Origin: Sarocladium kiliense
Lineage: Eukaryota; Ascomycota; Sordariomycetes; Hypocreales; Sarocladiaceae
Direction of reading: 5' to 3'
Length of the DNA stretch: 64,000 bases
Assembly: GCA_030734395.1 (NCBI GenBank)
Contig: JAUZTG010000034.1
Location: forward strand, 1,426,001 to 1,490,000
Within the stretch, counting starts at the first letter, position 1. The number at the start of each line of letters is the position of its first letter. Both the position numbers and the translations under genes were made by a program. A model generated the notes under the pieces. It was not told the origin of the DNA. It did no database searches and worked only from the letters and a program-made list of their open reading frames with translations. Shown piece by piece: positions 1-13,138 of the stretch.

Positions 1-603
1 GGTTCGGGCTACCGCCATATCGGCTTGTACATCCATGGTGTTCAATACGTCCAGAAGGACGGCACCGTCCGAGATGGAACCTTCTTGCCCATCTTGTTTG
101 AGAGTCTGACGGACCCTATTGTTAGTGGTCGTGAGGAGCTTGGCATGCCCAAGCTGTACTGCACCGTTGACATCTGGCGCCGTTCGTCCAGCTACCGAAT
201 CCAGACAGGCTGGCAAGGAGTTCAATTCGGCTCGCTGTCATTGGAAGGCTTGACCGAGACAGATCCGGGAGCCAGCAAGGGAACAATCGGCGGTGAGGAT
301 GACGAGGGCATCTTTGCGTACAAGTATATCCCCAAGGTCGGTGAGCGCGGGCAAGCAGATGTTGAGCATGCGACTTTCGTTCCACACGCTGAAGAGGCGA
401 AGGTCGTTCCATCCAAGGTACATAGGGTTTTCACAGCCAAGACTGGAAGTGTGAAGTTCGATCCCCTGGATTGGGAGAGTCTTCCGACGCTTCACCATGT
501 CATCTCAAGATTGGCTGAGATCCCGATCTATGAGGTCGTGGGCGGGAAGGTCGTTGAGGGGCTTGGTGTTCCTGATGTCTCGAGCGCTCGGAGAATTGAC
601 TAG
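1..603 (+). CDS. Acetoacetate decarboxylase-family protein, 5'-truncated
   Basis: The frame is open from base 1 to a TAG at 601-603, so only the last 200 residues are present and the start lies left of the window. The visible part has the shape of the acetoacetate decarboxylase (ADC) fold family: an early 'YRHIGLYIHGV' strand, then 'SGREELGMPKLY', where the Lys of 'PK' sits at the position of the Schiff-base lysine of bacterial ADC, followed by beta-rich sequence. Known family members decarboxylate acetoacetate or act as related decarboxylases or aldolases; the substrate of this fungal member cannot be told from sequence. No intron is needed in the visible part. I am fairly sure of the family and unsure of the reaction. 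Confidence 0.75.
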   Translation, partial: GSGYRHIGLYIHGVQYVQKDGTVRDGTFLPILFESLTDPIVSGREELGMPKLYCTVDIWRRSSSYRIQTGWQGVQFGSLSLEGLTETDPGASKGTIGGEDDEGIFAYKYIPKVGERGQADVEHATFVPHAEEAKVVPSKVHRVFTAKTGSVKFDPLDWESLPTLHHVISRLAEIPIYEVVGGKVVEGLGVPDVSSARRID

Positions 604-3109
604 ACGCACATAGTTGGGTTCCGTAGTGTCAGATAAATGTAAATGATTCTCTGTCTATAGTCCCAAATCGTAACACAACAAAGATACAAATCACATCTCG
701 CAGTGAAGATGTCGTCAATGTTTGGCCTCGGCTATATCTGAGCACTATCAAATGCTTCGATGGTGCTCTTGTACTACATGCAAGTTAAGAAGGTGTCCGA
801 AAATGAAGGGCCAGGAAATTCAACCGCAAAGCAGAGCACTGTGAGGTGCCGGCCTTGGGTCAACTGTCAACATCAACAAGTACACGGAAACTTGATCAGA
901 TTCAATAGCGATATAACCTGGCACAAGTGAAACTCTTGTGTATAGACAGCATCCATTTCTAGATAATTCATGGAAGTCCAAACGATGGCCAGGCGGTTCT
1001 CTACTGCTGGAATAACTCTGCTCGGGCTCCAAACCGATCTGTAACTCAATGAAGACTCCCACTCGCTGAATGGGGTAAATCCTGCCCCGGTCGTCCAAAA
1101 TCGATTACGTGGTCTTAGCATTAGACTTTCCGGAGTCATAATCCGATCCCAGAGAGATCGGATACCAACACCCCTGGCATCACGATCGGGTCGAATTCCC
1201 CCGGCCGCGCTTCAAGGCGTAGCGATAGCCGAATGCACCTCTCCCTCGAAACTGGATAACACAGGCCTATGCAACCGTGCAAATAGGGGAAAGGTCTTTT
1301 CTTTGACGATATGCCAAGATATTGGAATGAATCCTGCAGCACTTCCGAATGTTCAGGAGTATCATCATTTTCGTGTCACACTGCATCGTGATATGGAACT
1401 CTTATTTTTCATAGGCCTACAAAGATCCCATGCGAAAAAAGAAAACAAGGACCTCACAGATTCGCGGATATGTACCTTCAAGACAATGAAGCTGAAGGGC
1501 CAATCGCATTCGAGCCTCCCCTTCCCGAAAGGCCTTTATCCGACGGAACGACAGCACAACCGCCCCTTGATCTCGCCATGAAACAACCCCGGCATAGGAA
1601 CATCAGACACGGCAGCTGGAAGTCAGTTCTAGAAGGAAAGCCAATGAATCGCTGCATTCTCGTGTTCATGTAGGACGTGTTGCGAGTATCACAGTCGTGC
1701 ACAGCTGAAAGTCAATCAATTGGACAGCCACCGAAGTCCCTATAGTTCCACCCTCATTATATGCTCATCTGTCAGGGACATGGCTTGTTAGAAAAAGTCC
1801 TCAGATGCTTTCTTCCCACCCCTTGCCGATCTGGCCCATTATTGGTCCCCTGTTCCAAAAAATACCTTTTCCACGCCTCCGTCGAAAGAGGCGAAGCTGG
1901 GAAGGGCTCGGACCGTCCTAGAACGACTCGGGGTGTCCTCGATGTGCATTCAATCTCACAAGGACAAGGTTGTAAAAGAACATCCAGTTACACTAAGGAC
2001 AGAACACACGGGTATGATTCCTATATAGGACCTGTCAGGAGCGTGGCCCCATCTCAATCTCTCTCAGCGAGTGAAGACGGAGAGGCACACGCCCCAGCGC
2101 GCGCGGCAAACGCAGTTGCTGCACCAAAGTCCATTCGTAAAGAGCAAAACACTGCTCAACAAAAGCAAATAAACCTCCAACGACCAAGAATTCGACATTT
2201 GCCACCCCCCATTTTTTGTGGTTTCCGTCTTGCTTTCCTGCACATGTGGCAGTTCTGTGAGCATATCCACCCTTATGCCATCTCTCTTCGTAAAACGCCA
2301 GCAAATCACTACTCGCTCATCAGAGATGGACAAGAGGTGTGCGTAGCTGTCTCGCATCAAAGAATGATTGGCAAGGGAGGAGACCATGGGGAAAAGAATC
2401 ATTACCAGGAAGCCTCTCCAGGAAGCCATGCTCAAGTCCTCGTCCATGAAAGATCCCGAACAGTACAAAAATCGACCGCTATTCCACCCTTCTTCTGCTC
2501 TTGCGCCACCCCCTAAAAGAGGCCAGGAATCCAGTGCATCGACATAAAAGCCGAAAATTTGAGCAGATAGCCAAACCAATAAAATGAACAAAAATGAACA
2601 AGCTGAAAAGTCAATGTTACCACCTCCCCACTTGTTGAAACTCCGTGCCCGAAGGTTTAGAGGTCCAACGAGCCATGTCTCGAAGCAGACATGTGCCAAG
2701 TAGTCTGTCCTGAACTTTCTGTTTTTTGTAGTGAAAAAAGCCAACCCAGCGTTGGTACAGTAAGAAGGCAAGGAAGCATTGCAAAACGGAAAACGGGAAA
2801 CGGAAAAAGAAAACCCAATGGAGTAAGGACGAAATAAAGCTTTGTGCCATAGTAGGTCACGGGTTGAAAGCCTATCAAAAACAAGACAAGACGCGGTTGA
2901 AAACCGATCTGTCATCAAGCAATCGTCTCATGGGCATCGTTGCAGAGCTTTTGTTGGTATTTTTGCGCGAAGACATTGTTGTTGCCGGCCAGATCCGCTC
3001 CAGTGGTATCGAGATAGAAAGAGTCGTGGTGCCGTCCATTCGCCGTAAAAGATTTCATAAAATTTTGACTCAGCCAAGCCGTCATGTTCGTGTTCGGGGT
3101 TGGGAATCA
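604..3109. other. Intergenic, 2.5 kb, no recognised gene
   Basis: This lies between the end of the decarboxylase-like gene and the end of the C2H2 factor gene, so it should hold both 3' UTRs. It contains overlapping open frames on both strands (for example 2064-2918 minus and 1761-2516 plus) without recognisable domains, and A/G-rich stretches around 2780-2830. I see no convincing gene. Confidence 0.5.
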
Positions 3110-4708
3110 TCAGTAGTCCCGGCCGGGGCGATACATCATATCCATGTGAGGTGCGTGTGCTTTGCCAAAAGGAGGAGCAAGCATCTCCGAGACTGACCCA
3201 ACAGCCGCGGGTCTCTCCTCCATGATCGTGCTAGATTTGTGATCCCATCCCAGGGAGTGATCTACCATAGCTGGGCCTGCTCGAATCTTTGTGACCTTGA
3301 CGCCTTTGCCACGGCCCTTGATGCCTTTGTTGCTATTCTTGTAGATGATCGCAAGTTCCTCGACAAGCGCCTTGTCCTTATCGGGACACTGTCCTGTTCG
3401 ATTGAACTCGTCAATCAACAGGGCCAGACGGGCAAATTCCGCCTCGTGAAACTTATTATGATGTGCCTTTGGAAGCTTGTCAGTAAAGTGACGAGCGAGC
3501 ACGATCTATCATTCGAACTAACCTTCCGATTACCGGTGGAAGAGAAGGATTTAGTGCAGCCTTCAAGCTTGCAAATCCACTTGGCACGGCCTTCCTGGTG
3601 AATCTTCTTGTGAGCAGCGAGGTTGCTCTTAGAGAAGAAGCCTGCGGAATCACATCCGGGGAAATCGCATTTGAAGATCCTGTCACCCCTGTGGGCGCGG
3701 ATATGAACCTTCGTTCCAAGATCAGCAAGAGGAATTGGCGTCCAGTGCGGATTCCGAAGCCTACCTCAAGATTGCCCTTCTGCGAGCATTTCTTACCGCA
3801 GTGGTGACAGGTCTATCAACTTGGTTAGGGAAGCTGTCATCAGGTGCAAGGTTGGCTTTACTCACGTAAGGAAGCTCACTGGTGTGTGTACGCTCATGGG
3901 CCTTAAGATGGGCTTTCTGGGATGAAACGTAGTCACATTTGCTGCAAGCGAAGGACTTGCCCTTGTTCTTACGGACGCGTGCTGGAAGACGACGGTCACC
4001 CTGTGATGTGCGTGATTAGCCAAAGCTGACAAGAAGAGAATCGGGTCTTCTAACAATGTGGCGAGGAGACTGTGCGGGAGTGGGAAGCTGAGGAGGTGAG
4101 CCGGATGCCTGGCTGCCTCCGAACCGCTGGTACTTCCGCATGAGGTTGTCAATGGGTGTGTTGAACTCAACCTGCTTGGTTGGGTCATCTGGCAGAATTG
4201 GGTTGACGTTCTTCTGCGGACCATCAGGAAGTTCTTGGGACATGTGCGTTGGGTGAATGGCATAGGAGTCGGTTTTGATCATTGGCGAACTCGCAAGCTC
4301 ATGATACTGTGTTGGGCGAGGCCGAGTTTGAACATAAGTGTGCGCGTCAATCGGGCTCAGCAGTCTCATATCAGGTCGCTGCTGGTTCTGGGGTTTGAAA
4401 GGAGGGGTGATTGGAGTGGTTGGAGAAGGACTCGGATACTGGCCGTAGTTGAAGGGCATCGGCTGCTGGTACTGCGGACCACGGTGAGAAGCGTCGTAGG
4501 GAGGTCCGGGCTGATACTGATTAGGCATCATGTAAGAGGGTCCAAGAGTTTGAGAGACGATTTGCTTGGATTCATGCCCACTTGTGGTCGAAGGGGAATC
4601 AAAGGGCATGAGCGGTGGTGTAGACATCATTGAATAGTCGGCAGGCTGCTGTTGGCCCCAGCGACTCCAATCTTGCCCATCAAATTGATGAGGGAGAGGC
4701 ATTCTCAT
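3110..4708 (-). CDS. C2H2 zinc-finger transcription factor (Azf1-like finger block)
   Basis: Five exons read on the minus strand: 4708-4055, 4000-3866, 3812-3765, 3708-3523 and 3466-3110, giving 459 residues; the introns are 53-56 bp. Residues 1-218 are Pro/Gln/Ser-rich and disordered. Four C2H2 fingers follow: C237/C240/H253/H257, C265/C268/H281/H285, C293/C298/H312/H316 (13 residues between the second Cys and first His instead of 12) and C325/C330/H343/H348. The last finger ends 'HHNKFH' followed by a helical tail, as in fungal Azf1-type factors. The tail is basic ('GIKGRGKGVK'). It should bind DNA in the nucleus; targets are unknown. The start is the first ATG of the open frame. Exon 5 could instead begin 9 nt earlier (3475), adding Leu-Pro-Lys and spoiling finger 4. 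Confidence 0.85.
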
Positions 4709-4916
4709 GATGTTGTCAATAAGAGAGCCTTGTCAGAGAAAGCAACTGACACGACCCGAGGTGGGGGAAATGATAGACAGAGTGAAGGATGTCTCTGAGA
4801 CTCGTCGACGTTGGGAGGAGGTAGGAGCGTCTCTTGTGGTATGAGACTAGAGTGACTCGCGTTGATATGTTGTGAGACCGTGGATCAGAACCTGGGGTTG
4901 AAAAGCAAAAGGCCAC

Positions 4917-4930
4917 CTGATATATATAAG
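4917..4930 (-). promoter_or_regulatory. TATA-like element upstream of the C2H2 gene
   Basis: Read on the minus strand this is CTTATATATATCAG, about 210 bp upstream of the ATG of the C2H2 factor. It is the clearest TATA-like run near that start in an otherwise GC-balanced flank. The assignment rests on position and sequence only. Confidence 0.3.
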
Positions 4931-7900
4931 AAAAGAGAGATGGATAGGCGTACTCCTGGAGGCGAAGGACCGGCGAGAAGCTAGTTTTAGTAGTCTACCG
5001 GGGACCAACGCAAATCCGGGGAGACTTTGTCCCTTCGATGTTGGTCTCGTACAGCTGGATAGCTGCTGCGTCAAAGATCGCAAGGACAGCAAGAGATTGG
5101 CGACAAGGGTCCGGCCACTACAAGGTGACCAATCGACCGGCAACGGAGTGAGAGATCGTTGGAAACCCACCCCCCACTACGAGGTCTCAGAACCAGGGAG
5201 CCTGAGGGTGTGGTGAAAAGACGGGAAGCTGGATACCAAATCTCGTCATTTTCTTTTGTGCTTCTTTCGCAACAACATGCAAATGTAGGAACCCCCACCC
5301 TCCTCCACTGAGCAAGCGAATGTCCCCTCCAGCAGAGATAATGCAGGGGTGGCCCAGCTGTCGGTACCTTATTGCGCAGCTTTTCATATGGTAGACTGAT
5401 AGCTGCTGTGCTCACAAACGCCGGGGATAGGCGTTCTTGTCACCCTAGTCATACCGCTAGGCAGGTTGGCGGGAGCAAGGAGACTTCAAGCGCCAGTCCA
5501 TGCCCCGCTCATAAGCTTTGGCCTACTCATACGCTTCCCGTTGACAGCTTCAAGGACGGCTTCTTGGCCTGTCAGAATTTGGGCGGGATGTCCGTGGGCA
5601 TCGTGGGTCAAGCGGGCTGGCTAGTCGTCGCGTCGGCCACCTGAAAGGAGCATGAACAGAAGCCCACAAAATTGAGACATCGCTAGATGCCTGCAAAAGT
5701 CAAAGCTGATCTGGGCCTCTGCGGCTCTGGGGGCGCAGCTCAGAAGCCGAAACGGTCTCTTCAGTGCGTGACAGGGGCTGTATGCTTCAAGACCAGGGAC
5801 ACACACTGTGTGCGGGAGATTTGCGCGGCAACGCTGTCAGTGAAGCTGCTCCACGTAAAATGCTGTCTTGGTCCAGTGGCCGGCCCGTCTGAAGGCGCGA
5901 AGAAGACCTAGAAGGCTAGAACTGATCTGAACATACTCGTGCTAGGCGTGGGGGGTGTGCGGATCACACTCAAGCAAGGGGATCCCGGCTGTCCGGTGGG
6001 GATCTTGTCACGGCGCCGGCTTGTGCCCTGCTCCCCGAGCTTCCACAGTCCAGCGCTAATAGTGGTGAGTGTGTGTACGCATCTGCCGGCAGGCCAGTCG
6101 TCCAAAGCCAATGCAGCTGCTGCCCCGGTGGCTAGGTTATCGTGGCTTCGAAAGTCCAGCCGCTGTCCGCAACCACCATCCAATCATGGTTCTAAACCAC
6201 CTGACCAGCATCGTCATTCAGCTAGCACCGTCTCTCCCGCTCCACCTAGTCTTTGACTCCCGTCCTAGCCTTTCCTACCTCAGTATGGCTAAGCCGGTCG
6301 ATCCCCGCCCTAGCGGTGTTGTGCCTTGCCTGGCAGGACGATCATCATTGAGAGCTAGGACCCAAGAAAATTATCTGATAGTACACAAAGAGCAGATGCT
6401 TCGTCCAACCGACCGTTAGCAGAGAAGAACACAGTTGTCCAACCACGAAACTGATCCAACAGCACTAGAGTGATAGAAACCTTCTAGACTCTAGCAGAAT
6501 ATCGAAAGAAACGAGACACACAAGCAAGTGAAAGTGATGAGCTGCCACGAGAGTAATCCGTCCGTCACAGTCTCGATTGCGACACACCGGATCGTCGTCT
6601 CAGATGTCTGCCACTGTCACGCCCAGCGGTCGCTCATCAACTCTCAGTTGAATTATCAAACAACAGGGTTGAGGCCTGCCAGCCCTCCACGCCAGATATT
6701 TTTGACACACCCATGGGGCAGAGGAGGCATTGACTCTGAAAAAGGCCTAGCGTTGTTCCCCCATCTGAGGTCATGTCGTCGCATTGGAAGCTCATGCATG
6801 GCGGCCGCGGGCGGCTTGGATCAGGGACCAACTTAGTACATTGTGGAGGGTGACTTAGAGCGTCGCGGATGTCTGTAGCTGCATATGAGGATAATTTGTT
6901 CCATTTTTCATCTTCTTGTCGCGATCTGAAGCAGACCCATGTGAAAGACAGAAGTCAACACCGAAGTTGAGAGTTGAATAAGCGCTGAAATCCTGCATGG
7001 CGATGATGAGCTCGTAGACAGCATGTCAAGCGTTTACTTGGGAATTCGGTTTGCGTAGGCATATCGCCAGTCGCTCACTCCTGCTTCAAATGTTGAAGAC
7101 ACGGGAACCAAAGGCTCGGTAGCTGGATCGGCCTGTTCAGACCCTCACACGTCGCGAGGCAGTCCCATGGTCCGAGAGGTAAGCCGAAATCTTTCGGACG
7201 CACAAAGTCGACCGTGAGTGTACCCTTGTCTGTAGTCATGCAGCTGCACCGCTTGGGTAGAGACCAAGTTTGGTTCGCCTGCCGCAGGATAGCCGCAAAG
7301 GTTTCATTCGTTGCCTTGGAGCAATGCAGTGCTTCTGAATCGATCTCTGAAGCTCAGCCACCCGTTTGTAATCTGGAAAGATCGCGGGCCCGATCTCATC
7401 TCCACTTGGCGATCTGGTTCCCGAAGCGATTGAATGGCATCGTGAGGCACAAAAGCATCGAACGATCCACACCGGTTTGGTCGATGCGGGGGAAGGTTTA
7501 GAACTTAGGCAATGCCACCAGCAGCATTGACCACAGGCAGCCTGTAGTTTCGAGTACGCGTCCACAAGACCCTGACGTGTCAATGCTTGCTTCGCCGGCA
7601 GAACAGATTGCAGACCCCCCTCTTTGGAGAGACATGGCTCAAGCTGAGGATGGGCTTTGGGTAGCCGGCCACTTCAGCTAGTTGTGGCGCTTTTAATCAT
7701 CATGGTTCCATACAAGCGTTGTTTTCCCACCGAGAGTCTTCGGGCACAGATCTAATGCCCCACACAGCCGCCAAGCCGCATCCGCAGGACGCTCAGGTTG
7801 TATAGGAGATTTGCCAGCAGGTTGGCAAATCCCTGTCATAAAAGAACGGACATAGGTCGGGACTGAAAGGTTCCTAACAACTTCGCAAGGGCATTCGCTC

Positions 7901-10198
7901 TCACTGCGCTTGTGACATTTGACGCGTGTGTAGTGGCTTGACATGGGCAGGGAGAGTCGAAGCTTTCGTGTTCAAATAAACGGCAAAGCGGTCAGAAGGC
8001 AAAACCTCGACCCGAGTGTCCCGATACCCTGGGAGAATTCGAGCGTCTGGGAACGGACACCAAAGCTGTCCCAACGATCCGGGCCGTTTGGCGATCCGTG
8101 AGTGCGATTAGCGGTGGCTTGGTTGGGATGGGTGGTTACTGGTGCACGAGCTCGGGTGCCGTATCTGAGAATCCAGGAATCCGGGTCTGCCGCCTTGTCG
8201 GCGTCGAGTGATACACAGAGCAGCCCCCGGCGCTCACACAGTCTCTTATTCAATCCATTGCGAACATTTCTGAGTGTGGTTTACGCTGTGAAAAGAAGTT
8301 CACTTCAGCAAAGTAGGCTTTGGTCCCGCATCAAATATGAAAGTGGTTGTTGAAGACGAACCTGACTTGAAACAACCCAGTGTCGAAAGAAGCCACAAGT
8401 TCACCAACTGGGACGCAAAAAGCACGGTGTCAGCACCAACAAGGGCTTTTCCAGGTTGCTGGGAAGCGGCACAGCCTCGACATGTATGTCGACAGTGTCC
8501 GGCGAGCCACACAGCCGAGCTCGGTACCGGCCTGCGATAACCCCTGGATGACCATCTGTAGAGCATCAGCATACAATCACAGATTCGATGTGGTCAACAC
8601 AACCGCACAAGAAGATAAAAGACGAGCAAGCCGTGACTAAAGCTGGCTTTGATTACTGACTGGCAAGTCTAGGCGTGGGGGTCGAGGTCGAAGTGCCGCT
8701 CTGGTCCGGAAGACTGCGCGCTGTTCGAATGTTTCCAGCGTTGTTAAGCAAACACACTCTTGCCGGGATGAACCCTGAAGCTGGCAGCCATTTGAGGGCG
8801 CCAGTCTGCGCGAAAGGACTGGACCGAAGCTGGTGTTGGCGATGGTGGTGGTGTGTAGAGAGCTGGCCGTGCGTGCGGTACGGTACGGCAAGGTAGTGGT
8901 GGGCAGTGGGAGCACATCGGTGGAGCAACAAGGACCAGGTCACAAACGGGGTGGTGCTTGCGAGTCCCCACTGTGTGTAAGGGAGGCCTTGGCGGATCTT
9001 CCTTTCTCCGCCCGGGCTACCTCCTTCTCAGGTACCGTGACCTTGTCCGTCGGTCCTCGCTTCACTTTAGCTCTGGCATCAGGTCGTCCAGGGTCCCTGA
9101 TGCGCAGCCAGTCATCGCCAGCCAGCGACTCGTCCTAGGCTTTCCAACGCTCTGGTCTGATCCGCATCTCCTTTCGCCCCGTTGACGATCGCCGGCACCC
9201 GATGATCCAGCCCTCATGGGTGCTGCCCATATCCAGTCTCACTGGAAAGCCTGCGCAAGCTGAGTTTCGAAGTGCAAGTCCACTTTTGCGACTTCTCTTG
9301 CTACCTAAGATCATCAGATCCCGGGTCCGCTCGTATCTAATTCTAAAGCTAAAGGATACCTACGGATACACAGTCAGCTCCCATGACCACAGATAGCGAT
9401 CTTTCGTCTGGTGTCCGCAACATGAGTATAATCTCCACCGCGGCCCCAGCCGTATATACTCTCACCAAAGGATCCGTGCTCTGCCACTACCAGACGCCGT
9501 CTCAGCGCCCCGTCCCGAGCTATGGGGACTTCATCTTGTGGCCAACGGTGCAGTCCTGTTTGAGCAACGCCATGGCTTCCACGCTAGGCGTCCAGGCTCG
9601 AGAGCATGTGACATTCATGGCAAAAGGAGGGAAACTCCCGCGTCAGTGTTCAGGATGATGCCCGACAATCTGGGCACTCGCTCCGCCCTCGATCGTGGTG
9701 CAGCACATATGCCGTGCTCATCACCACTTCTTACAGGACGAACCACTCCTTCGGACTACCACAAGACCTCATCACAGCACTTGACCATGTTTGTCGACCT
9801 AAGGTTGGCGGGCTCAGCTAGCTGCTTAGCCGGGGCGCCGGCTAGCCTCCGCGGTTTAACCCTTGCATTGATTGACGATGGTGGCACGCCCCAACTTAGG
9901 CATTGCGGTGTTCCAAACACCCCCAGGAGAATGTCGCCAGTGCATATAAAATACAGAGCGCCGGCCCCACAGAGCTTTTTCTGTCAGTTATCATCTTTCC
10001 TTGCTGGATGAATGCACCAAACTGCGCATCATGATTCCAGGTCGCACCTCCCTATGGGTCACTTGGGCTCTCCGTTACAGCGCTGACCCGCCTACGCTGC
10101 AGGGGTTGCTTTTAACATGTAGGTCGGCGAATGAGTCTCTCTTAAACTTCAGCCCAAAACAGACCAGTCGGCGACCACTTCCATGTACAAAATGCCCT

Positions 10199-10224
10199 CC
10201 CCCAAGCACATAATGCTGTGGGGG
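10199..10224. repeat. Imperfect inverted repeat (hairpin) in the gene-free stretch
   Basis: The arm CCCCCAAGCA (10199-10208) pairs with TGCTGTGGGGG (10214-10224), with one bulged G and a five-base loop. That is ten base pairs, rich in C-G. No gene abuts it, so a role is not implied. Confidence 0.35.
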
Positions 10225-12423
10225 AAGCACCACGGCGGGGAGAAACGACCGCTTGAAGCTCAGGAGACCCATCTTGAAAATGACGTATCGCACATTGGTG
10301 CTTTCAGCTGAGAGCTAATCTTTGCGCTCGCGAATTGCTTCCACGTAATAGAACAGGGGCCTTTCGGATCTGGAGGTAGCCGGCGAATCTGGTCTTGCCA
10401 ACCTGGCTATCCAGCTTGGTTGGAGTCTGAGCTGAGGTGCGCTGCAAGCTGTGGCTGCGCGACATCTCACGATGGGTCGGTGGCGGTGCACCACTGGATG
10501 GCTTGCATTCAGCTCAGGCACCACTAGAGGCGATCATTACCAACAGTCATACCGACCTATTTTGAGCAGGTCAGGTGACCAAAAGCTACCGCGATGTAAG
10601 ACATGGGTATGGCATCCGGTGTGGCACCACTACGATCGTACCCCTGGCCGTCATTGCGCTTTGACAGATCACCACTGTTTCACGTTGCACGACCATCCGC
10701 CAAACACCAACAGGCCTTCAACGAAACGTTCAATCATTAAATGGCGCTATCAAGTCTCTACTTTTGGCCCTCTACATGACACTGGTATGATGCAAACCCG
10801 AAAGGGGACACGCGAAGAATTCCTCAAAGATGGTAAATGCAGCGACATGCGGAGGTGTGATCGTTACTCTGATGAGTGAACCCGGATTCAGTGGAGACGC
10901 TCGCTTCTGCACAGGGAATCGCAATATTGTGTATGCCTTCACAAATTTTGCTGCGTCTCGTAGAACATGCTTCGTACAGGGGACTGTGCCAAAGGTCTTA
11001 CGACGTCGTCTGCACCAACTGACAGTAGTCCCGTCAAGCTTTTCTGGGCCTTGCAATGGGCAGGCTGATGTTGCAGTTTCAGGGTACCTTTGGCAAGATC
11101 GCAATCTTTGCCATTTCTTTGAACTTCAGGATCCAATAAACACCCCGTGCCTAGCCACAGTAATTGCTCGCTGTACAGCCTATGCCCTCGGTGTCCAGAA
11201 ACATGCGAAAGCTTGGCTTCGAATGCCTTATCATCATAGATCAAAGTCCGAACGGCTTGAGATGAAGACAGCAGCTGATTGGGTGTTTTATCGAAATACT
11301 TAGAAGCGCCTGGCGTGTGTCAATGGATGCAACATGGTTCGGAAGCATGTCCTGCGGTCGTGATTCGTCTCTCTGATCCTCCAGATAGCATCAGAAACGA
11401 GGTGGAACGGAACGCAGGGCGGGAGGCGACGACAATATGCGCCTCAATCGGCAGATGGTGGGTGGTTGACGGCTGTCATCGCGCTGTGCATCCCTTTCGG
11501 CATAGCCGTGAAGAGGCACTCAGCCCTGACTGACGAGTGTGAGCTGTCAACTGGGCTGGGTCAACCTTCAAGGGTCCCTGTTGCTCAGAATCCACTCGAA
11601 GGGGGTCCATTGGGCATGATCCGAATGTGAGAGCATATCAATTGCCCAATTCGAGGGTTTGTTGCGAAAACTACGATGCATACGACTCCGATCTCCGCGG
11701 GACCTACACCTGATCAGTTGCATACGCCGTGATTCAACGATCCAGTCTGGGCTGCTGCACGAAAGGGACAACTAAGGGGCATTGAACATCGTCCCAGCAT
11801 TTGGGTGCAAGATAAGGAAAAACGACCGCTTGGAATGGGCCGGGGGTGAATCCCTGAGGAGGGGTTCAGCCAGACTTGGCCATTACGCAGGAAAGTGATC
11901 TGGTTCACACGTAAAGTAGGTAATTAGTTGTAAGCAGCCCGCAAGCCCGTTGCGTGCACGGATGAAACCGAACGGTGGGTTATTGACAGGCTTTGGGAAC
12001 ATATAGTAGAATACCACGCCCACAGTGGCTGTTTGAACAGGGGTGAAATGGCATCGGGGCACTTCGTACAGTGAATGGAGGTGTTTCGGGCCCGACGGCA
12101 TCACCTTCATTCTTACCATGGCAACGCTTACTGCGGCGTGGAAACAGGCCCAGAAACAGTGTCCCTAGCAAAAGCTCAGTGACTTTCCTCTTATCAAGAG
12201 CTGATCGATCAAGATCCTCGCCAACAGCGCTCTATGTGTCTTGCTGCAGGTTGAGCCACTCAGCATGGAAACGGGTGTCCCAAGGGGCCTGGAGGGGGGG
12301 GGGGCGACGTTGCAGTCGCTGTGTTCCTGATGCAACGCAGGATCGAATGCAGAGGAGGAGAAATAATGTGAGCGATGCTGAGCGTTGGGAGGCAGGGCGG
12401 CAGTGGCTTGGGATTGCATGGTG

Positions 12424-12566
12424 TTGGTGGTGGTGGTGGCGTCTACCTTACCTAGTCCTGGCACATACTCCGACAAACCTTACGCAGTGACATGCAGCCA
12501 GAAAAATATAGTGCATACAATGTCACAAGAGGTAGCAGCAGCGCCGATGGATGGATGGATGGACGG
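12424..12566. repeat. Simple repeats: TGG and ATGG microsatellites
   Basis: A run of about five TGG units lies at 12424-12439, and about four ATGG/GATG units occur near 12547-12563. They are short and unremarkable apart from marking the non-coding character of the region. Confidence 0.6.
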
Positions 12567-13138
12567 TACTTACGGGAAGACAGGGAAAGAGGGTGTGTCA
12601 AGCTGCAGGGTGATTCACCGCGACGTGCTGCGTGTGGTCACTCGTCGACCAGTCGTGGTGGAAAATCCTGGTAAGATAGAGTGAGGCGGGATCATCCTCA
12701 GACACGAGGTTTCCAGAACGTAATGATGATTGTTGTGGCGACGTAAGAATGCCTCCCTACCTGGGGAGACTGGACTGGCCGCCCCCCCTCCCCCATATCG
12801 CCTCAGCTCCTATTCGATGGCGTCAATATTCGGGAGGATCACGGCGGAGCGCAAAAAGTGAGGCTGAGGATGGCGGCGAGGGAAATTTGCATGGGCGTGT
12901 TACGAGGATGGTTTACGTCGACCGTCCCGGGTATCTGGAACCCCCAACTTCGGATGTGGCAAGTGAGCGAGATTGCAGTATTTCCGGTCGGCCGGTCGGG
13001 TTGGCGGTCTATCATTAGAGTACAGGGTAGGCCAGTCGAATATGGGCAGCATGCACTTCCATAGTACATGTGCTCTTGTAGCGACGTTGTTAGTCTCTGC
13101 CATTATTGCAGCCAAGTAGGGGTAACTGTGATTTCAGC

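Larger units (their letters stand above)
4709..13138. other. 8.4 kb gene-free stretch upstream of the C2H2 factor
   Basis: No frame longer than about 160 codons occurs here, and none of the short ones resembles a known domain or joins to neighbours across good splice sites. It separates the 5' end of the C2H2 gene (minus) from the 3' end of the mitochondrial carrier gene (minus), so most of it is upstream of the C2H2 factor. It includes small simple repeats (TGG and ATGG units near 12424-12566, a run of 11 G at 12294-12304) and an imperfect hairpin at 10199-10224. It could hold a long 5' leader, distant regulatory DNA, non-coding transcripts or decayed sequence; the sequence alone does not decide. 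Confidence 0.5.

Noticed and set aside
2064..2918. 284-codon open frame on the minus strand downstream of the C2H2 gene, with some hydrophobic stretches
   Set aside because: No recognisable domain, composition rich in Ser, Cys, Phe and Trp as in chance frames, and a second long frame (1761-2516) overlaps it on the other strand. It more likely reflects the 3' UTR and flank.
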